A stretch of DNA of 9,749 nucleotides, from assembly GCA_023446675.1 (NCBI GenBank), contig JAEXPO010000260.1, positions 1 through 9,749 of the forward strand, read 5' to 3'. Positions 7,735 through 9,749 of this stretch are shown piece after piece (positions within the stretch are counted from its first letter, which is position 1; the number at the start of each line of letters is the position of its first letter). Source of the DNA: Bacillota bacterium (lineage in GTDB: Bacteria; Bacillota; Clostridia; DSM-8532). The position numbers and the translations under genes are program-made. The notes beneath the pieces are model-generated. The model was not told the origin of the DNA, made no database searches, and saw nothing but the letters and a program-made list of their open reading frames with translations.

Positions 7735-8487
7735 TTACAAAATGCGGCTCAAAAAGGCTTTGGTGCGTTCGTGGCGCGGTCTGGTAAAAATTTCCTCAGG
7801 TGTTGCTTCCTCAATACAGCGGCCTTCGTCCATAAATATGACCCTGTCGGCCACCTCCCTGGCAAAGCCCATTTCATGAGTTACAACAATCATGGTCATC
7901 TTTTCGCGGGCAAGCTTTTTCATAACCTCCAGAACCTCGCCTACAAGCTCGGGATCCAGGGCGGAGGTGGGCTCATCGAAAAGCATGGCCTTAGGCTTCA
8001 TGGCAAGCGCCCGGGCAATGGCTACGCGCTGCTGCTGCCCGCCTGAAAGTCTGGACGGATAAACATCGGCCTTGTCACTGAGTCCGACGCTTTTAAGAAG
8101 CTCCAGGGCTTCCTCACGGGCTTTGTCCTTGGGAACCTTCAAAACATGGACAGGCGCTTCCATGACATTTTGCAGCGCCGTCATATGAGGAAAAAGGTTG
8201 AAGCGCTGAAAAACCATACCCACTTCCGAGCACAGCTTTAGTACCTTTTTATGAGGAATGCGTACCAGATCCTTATTATCCTTCCGCTCATCCATTATTT
8301 CGTTATCAATAATGATTTTCCCCGTGGTAATGCGTTCAAGGTGGTTAATGCACCGTAAAAGGGTGGATTTTCCCGATCCGCTGGGGCCAATGACGCATAC
8401 GACCTCGCCCTTGCTGACGGTAAAATCAATGCCCTTCAAAACCTGAAGAGTACCAAAGGATTTATGAATATTTTCCATTCTAATCAT
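7735..8487 (-). CDS. Polar amino acid ABC transporter, ATP-binding subunit (GlnQ/HisP family)
   Basis: This 250-residue protein is the cytoplasmic ATPase that powers import by the permease encoded just upstream. All the motifs are intact: Walker [10 protein letters not shown] at 34-42, Q-loop glutamine at Q94 in [10 protein letters not shown], signature LSGGQQQR from 147, Walker [12 protein letters not shown] with catalytic E172, and the H-loop histidine H204 in VVTHEMGFA. The [13 protein letters not shown] segment and the length are typical of the polar amino acid uptake (PAAT) family. The insert at about 66-88 ([22 protein letters not shown]) is slightly longer than in many GlnQ proteins. 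The ATG at 8485-8487 follows AGGGG at a spacing of 11 bases and gives the usual MI-x-x-EN-x-HKSFG opening. The gene begins 57 bases after the permease stop. Substrate specificity cannot be read from the ATPase. Some relatives are named glnQ or artP, so no symbol is assigned. Confidence 0.96.
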   Translation of the reverse strand: MIRMENIHKSFGTLQVLKGIDFTVSKGEVVCVIGPSGSGKSTLLRCINHLERITTGKIIIDNEIMDERKDNKDLVRIPHKKVLKLCSEVGMVFQRFNLFPHMTALQNVMEAPVHVLKVPKDKAREEALELLKSVGLSDKADVYPSRLSGGQQQRVAIARALAMKPKAMLFDEPTSALDPELVGEVLEVMKKLAREKMTMIVVTHEMGFAREVADRVIFMDEGRCIEEATPEEIFTRPRHERTKAFLSRIL

Positions 8488-8544
8488 ATTGAAGCCATCC
8501 CCTGCCGTTTTTTTCTCCGTTCCTGGTTATAAATACTTCGGTTT

Positions 8545-9207
8545 TTATTCGTAAATCGAGTATTTCTTTTCCAGCTTCTCAAAAACATAGGTAAAAATGG
8601 TGGTTAAAAACAGATAAATCACTACTGCCGGAAGGTAATAAACAGGATCTCCCGTTGAATTGGTCATTTGCCGGGTAACACGAAGAAGCTCTGTTATGCT
8701 CACGGCGGACACCAGGGAGGTATCCTTAAGAAGCATGATAAACTCATTGCCCACCGGCGGTATCATTCGCCTTATGGACTGCGGAATAATAACGCGCATC
8801 ATAGCCAGCCTGGAATGCATGCCAAGAGCTTTTGAAGCTTCCAGCTGTCCCTTGTCGATGGACTGAATTGCCGCCCGGATAATTTCTGCAAGATATGCCG
8901 CCGAGTTGAGGCCAAGGGCCAGAATGGCAGCGAAATACTCATTCATGCGAAAAGCGTTATTAAAGAGCTTGGGGGCAATAAAGTAAATAAAATAGATTTG
9001 CAGGAGCATGGGGGTTCCCCGGAAAATCCATATGTAAGTCCAGCAGAAGCCCTTAACGGGCTTTATGCGCGATATCCTTCCCAAGGCAAGAAACAGGGCA
9101 AGAACAACACCTACTATTATGCTTGTAAATGTAAGGAAAAGGGTTTTTCCTGTCGCCTCCATTAAGATAGGCCAGCTTGAAATAATACGTTCCAATGATT
9201 GTGGCAT
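8545..9207 (-). CDS. Polar amino acid ABC transporter permease (HisM/GlnP family)
   Basis: This 220-residue integral membrane protein has about five hydrophobic segments (about 21-43, 55-77, 90-110, a weaker one near 150-172, and 188-208). The family hallmark FRGTPMLLQIYF is at 62-73. The cytoplasmic EAA loop, which docks onto the ATPase, is QLEASKALGM-x9-IIPQ at about 121-143. The NSAAYLAEIIRAAIQSIDKGQ segment just before it is typical of His/Glu/Asp/Met amino acid importers. A single permease gene suggests that a homodimer forms the pore (family knowledge). The ATG at 9205-9207 has GAGGTG seven bases upstream. It lies about 186 bases after the binding-protein gene, across a structured region, and 57 bases before the ATPase gene. 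The transported amino acid is not evident. Confidence 0.95.
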   Translation of the reverse strand: MPQSLERIISSWPILMEATGKTLFLTFTSIIVGVVLALFLALGRISRIKPVKGFCWTYIWIFRGTPMLLQIYFIYFIAPKLFNNAFRMNEYFAAILALGLNSAAYLAEIIRAAIQSIDKGQLEASKALGMHSRLAMMRVIIPQSIRRMIPPVGNEFIMLLKDTSLVSAVSITELLRVTRQMTNSTGDPVYYLPAVVIYLFLTTIFTYVFEKLEKKYSIYE

Positions 9208-9227
9208 ACTTAAACACCTCGCAGAAT

Positions 9228-9257
9228 GGTATCCCGCGGTTAAGGCCCGGGATTACC
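9228..9257 (-). promoter_or_regulatory. Imperfect inverted repeat ahead of the permease gene
   Basis: On the plus strand GGTATCCCG (9228-9236) pairs with CGGGATTACC (9248-9257), with one bulged base and an 11-base loop. It ends about 20 bases before the permease ATG, so in the mRNA it sits just ahead of the ribosome site GAGGTG (about 9215-9220). The segment 9248-9259 (CGGGATTACCCG) can instead fold on itself with a 4-bp stem, so two structures compete. There is no run of T after it on the minus strand, so it is not an intrinsic terminator. Confidence 0.45.
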
Positions 9258-9283
9258 CGTCAGCCTGCCGAACCGCTAAACGC

Positions 9284-9313
9284 GCATGTGTCCTGCACTG
9301 GCAGGACACATGC
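9284..9313 (-). promoter_or_regulatory. Perfect 13-bp stem-loop between binding-protein and permease genes
   Basis: GCATGTGTCCTGC (9284-9296) and GCAGGACACATGC (9301-9313) are exact reverse complements separated by a 4-base loop. In the direction of the operon (minus strand) the stem is followed by GCGCGTTTAGC rather than a T tract. It is therefore better read as a stability or partial-termination hairpin that protects the 3' end of the binding-protein message. That arrangement is known in binding-protein-dependent transporter operons, where the binding protein is made in excess. Read on the plus strand it is followed by TTTGTTTGTT, so it could terminate antisense transcription coming from the permease region. 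Confidence 0.75.
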
Positions 9314-9358
9314 TTTGTTTGTTAAAATAATTGTCATCTCACATTATTGGTAACTTGG

Positions 9359-9376
9359 TCTTGCAGCTCTTGCAGC
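9359..9376. repeat. Tandem 9-base duplication downstream of the binding-protein stop
   Basis: TCTTGCAGC occurs twice in immediate succession (9359-9367 and 9368-9376), starting 17 bases past the binding-protein stop codon. It is exact but short. It is probably a replication-slippage duplication, with no clear role. Confidence 0.5.
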
Positions 9377-9393
9377 CTTACGGTGCAATAGAA

Positions 9394-9749
9394 TCAATAC
9401 AGATTCTCGTCAATATTGGAGGTGAAATCCTTTCCACCGAACCAGGTCTTGGAAAGCTCGCCCATCTTGCCCTCGGTCTGAAGCTCGGTGAGGGCCTTCT
9501 GGAACTCGTCTTTAAGAGCGGTATTTCCCTTTTTAAGGCAAATGGAGATGGGTTCGTTGGTAAGCTGGGTAGAGGTAATAACATACTTGTCGGGATATTT
9601 GGTGGCATAGTCGATGGCTACGGCGTAGTCAACAACCACACACTCAATGTTTCCGGAATTCAGCGCCTCAAAGGTCTGGATAATCTCGTCATACTGCTTG
9701 AGCTCAAACTTCATTGTCTCAAGCTGCTTGGCGCAGGCTTCGTCAGCGG
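9394..9749 (-). CDS. Amino acid ABC transporter substrate-binding protein, C-terminal part
   Basis: The frame is open from the window's right edge to a TGA at 9394-9396, giving about 117 residues of the C-terminal part of a family 3 (SBP_bac_3) extracellular solute-binding protein. Family-like features are LNSGNIECVVVDYAVAIDY, where the chain returns to the ligand-binding lobe, followed by NEPISICLKKGN, LKDEFQKALTELQTEGKMGEL and a terminal SKTWFGG segment. Reading upstream past the in-frame ATG at 9712-9714 gives ADEACAKQLET, which continues the same domain, so the true start lies outside the window. The missing part should hold the signal or lipoprotein peptide and the first half of the ligand site. 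The protein would deliver an amino acid to the permease and ATPase encoded downstream. The ligand cannot be identified without the N-terminal lobe. Confidence 0.93.
   Translation of the reverse strand, partial: ADEACAKQLETMKFELKQYDEIIQTFEALNSGNIECVVVDYAVAIDYATKYPDKYVITSTQLTNEPISICLKKGNTALKDEFQKALTELQTEGKMGELSKTWFGGKDFTSNIDENLY

Noticed and set aside
9378..9608. Minus-strand open frame of 76 codons overlapping the binding-protein gene
   Set aside because: The peptide is proline/serine-rich and low in quality, and it overlaps the clear family 3 solute-binding protein frame, so it is a shadow.

Overview
The window looks like the chromosome of a Gram-positive, probably anaerobic Firmicute of the class Clostridia. 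The signs are purine-rich Shine-Dalgarno sites in front of most genes, about half G+C, two secreted proteins with S-layer homology (SLH) repeats, a membrane-anchored DUF5711-type protein and a carboxy-terminal processing protease with a peptidoglycan-binding tail. Genus cannot be decided from the sequence alone. I see no tRNA, rRNA, insertion sequence, CRISPR array or phage gene. No gene-free stretch exceeds 300 bases; the longest is about 186 bases, at 9208-9393.

Layout. Positions 1-227 hold the 3' end of an unrecognised plus-strand gene. Everything else is on the minus strand and is best read from right to left. First comes a three-gene polar amino acid ABC importer: the substrate-binding protein (9394 to the window edge, N-terminus missing), the permease (8545-9207) and the ATPase (7735-8487). 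A structured intergenic region with a perfect 13-bp stem-loop separates the binding-protein gene from the permease. Next is an envelope cluster with gaps of only 47-92 bases: a 978-residue SLH protein (4709-7645), a 516-residue SLH protein (3066-4616), an S41 CtpA-type protease (1549-3018) and a DUF5711/beta-propeller-like membrane-anchored protein (264-1490). The last gene converges on the plus-strand gene with 36 bases between them and no clear intrinsic terminator.

How the genes may work together. The importer is conventional: the binding protein captures an amino acid outside the membrane, the permease forms the channel and the ATPase drives transport. The four envelope genes are all exported or membrane-facing and closely packed. 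An inferred, unproven model is that the two SLH proteins sit on the wall polymer, that the wall-attached protease trims or matures exported proteins, perhaps these two, and that the DUF5711 protein is a surface scaffold or sensor. Most of the window is ordinary core sequence. The points most worth a second look are the TTG start of the large SLH protein, its eight cryptic beta-rich modules, the mirrored decay of SLH motifs in the two SLH proteins, and the alternative RNA structures between the binding-protein and permease genes.
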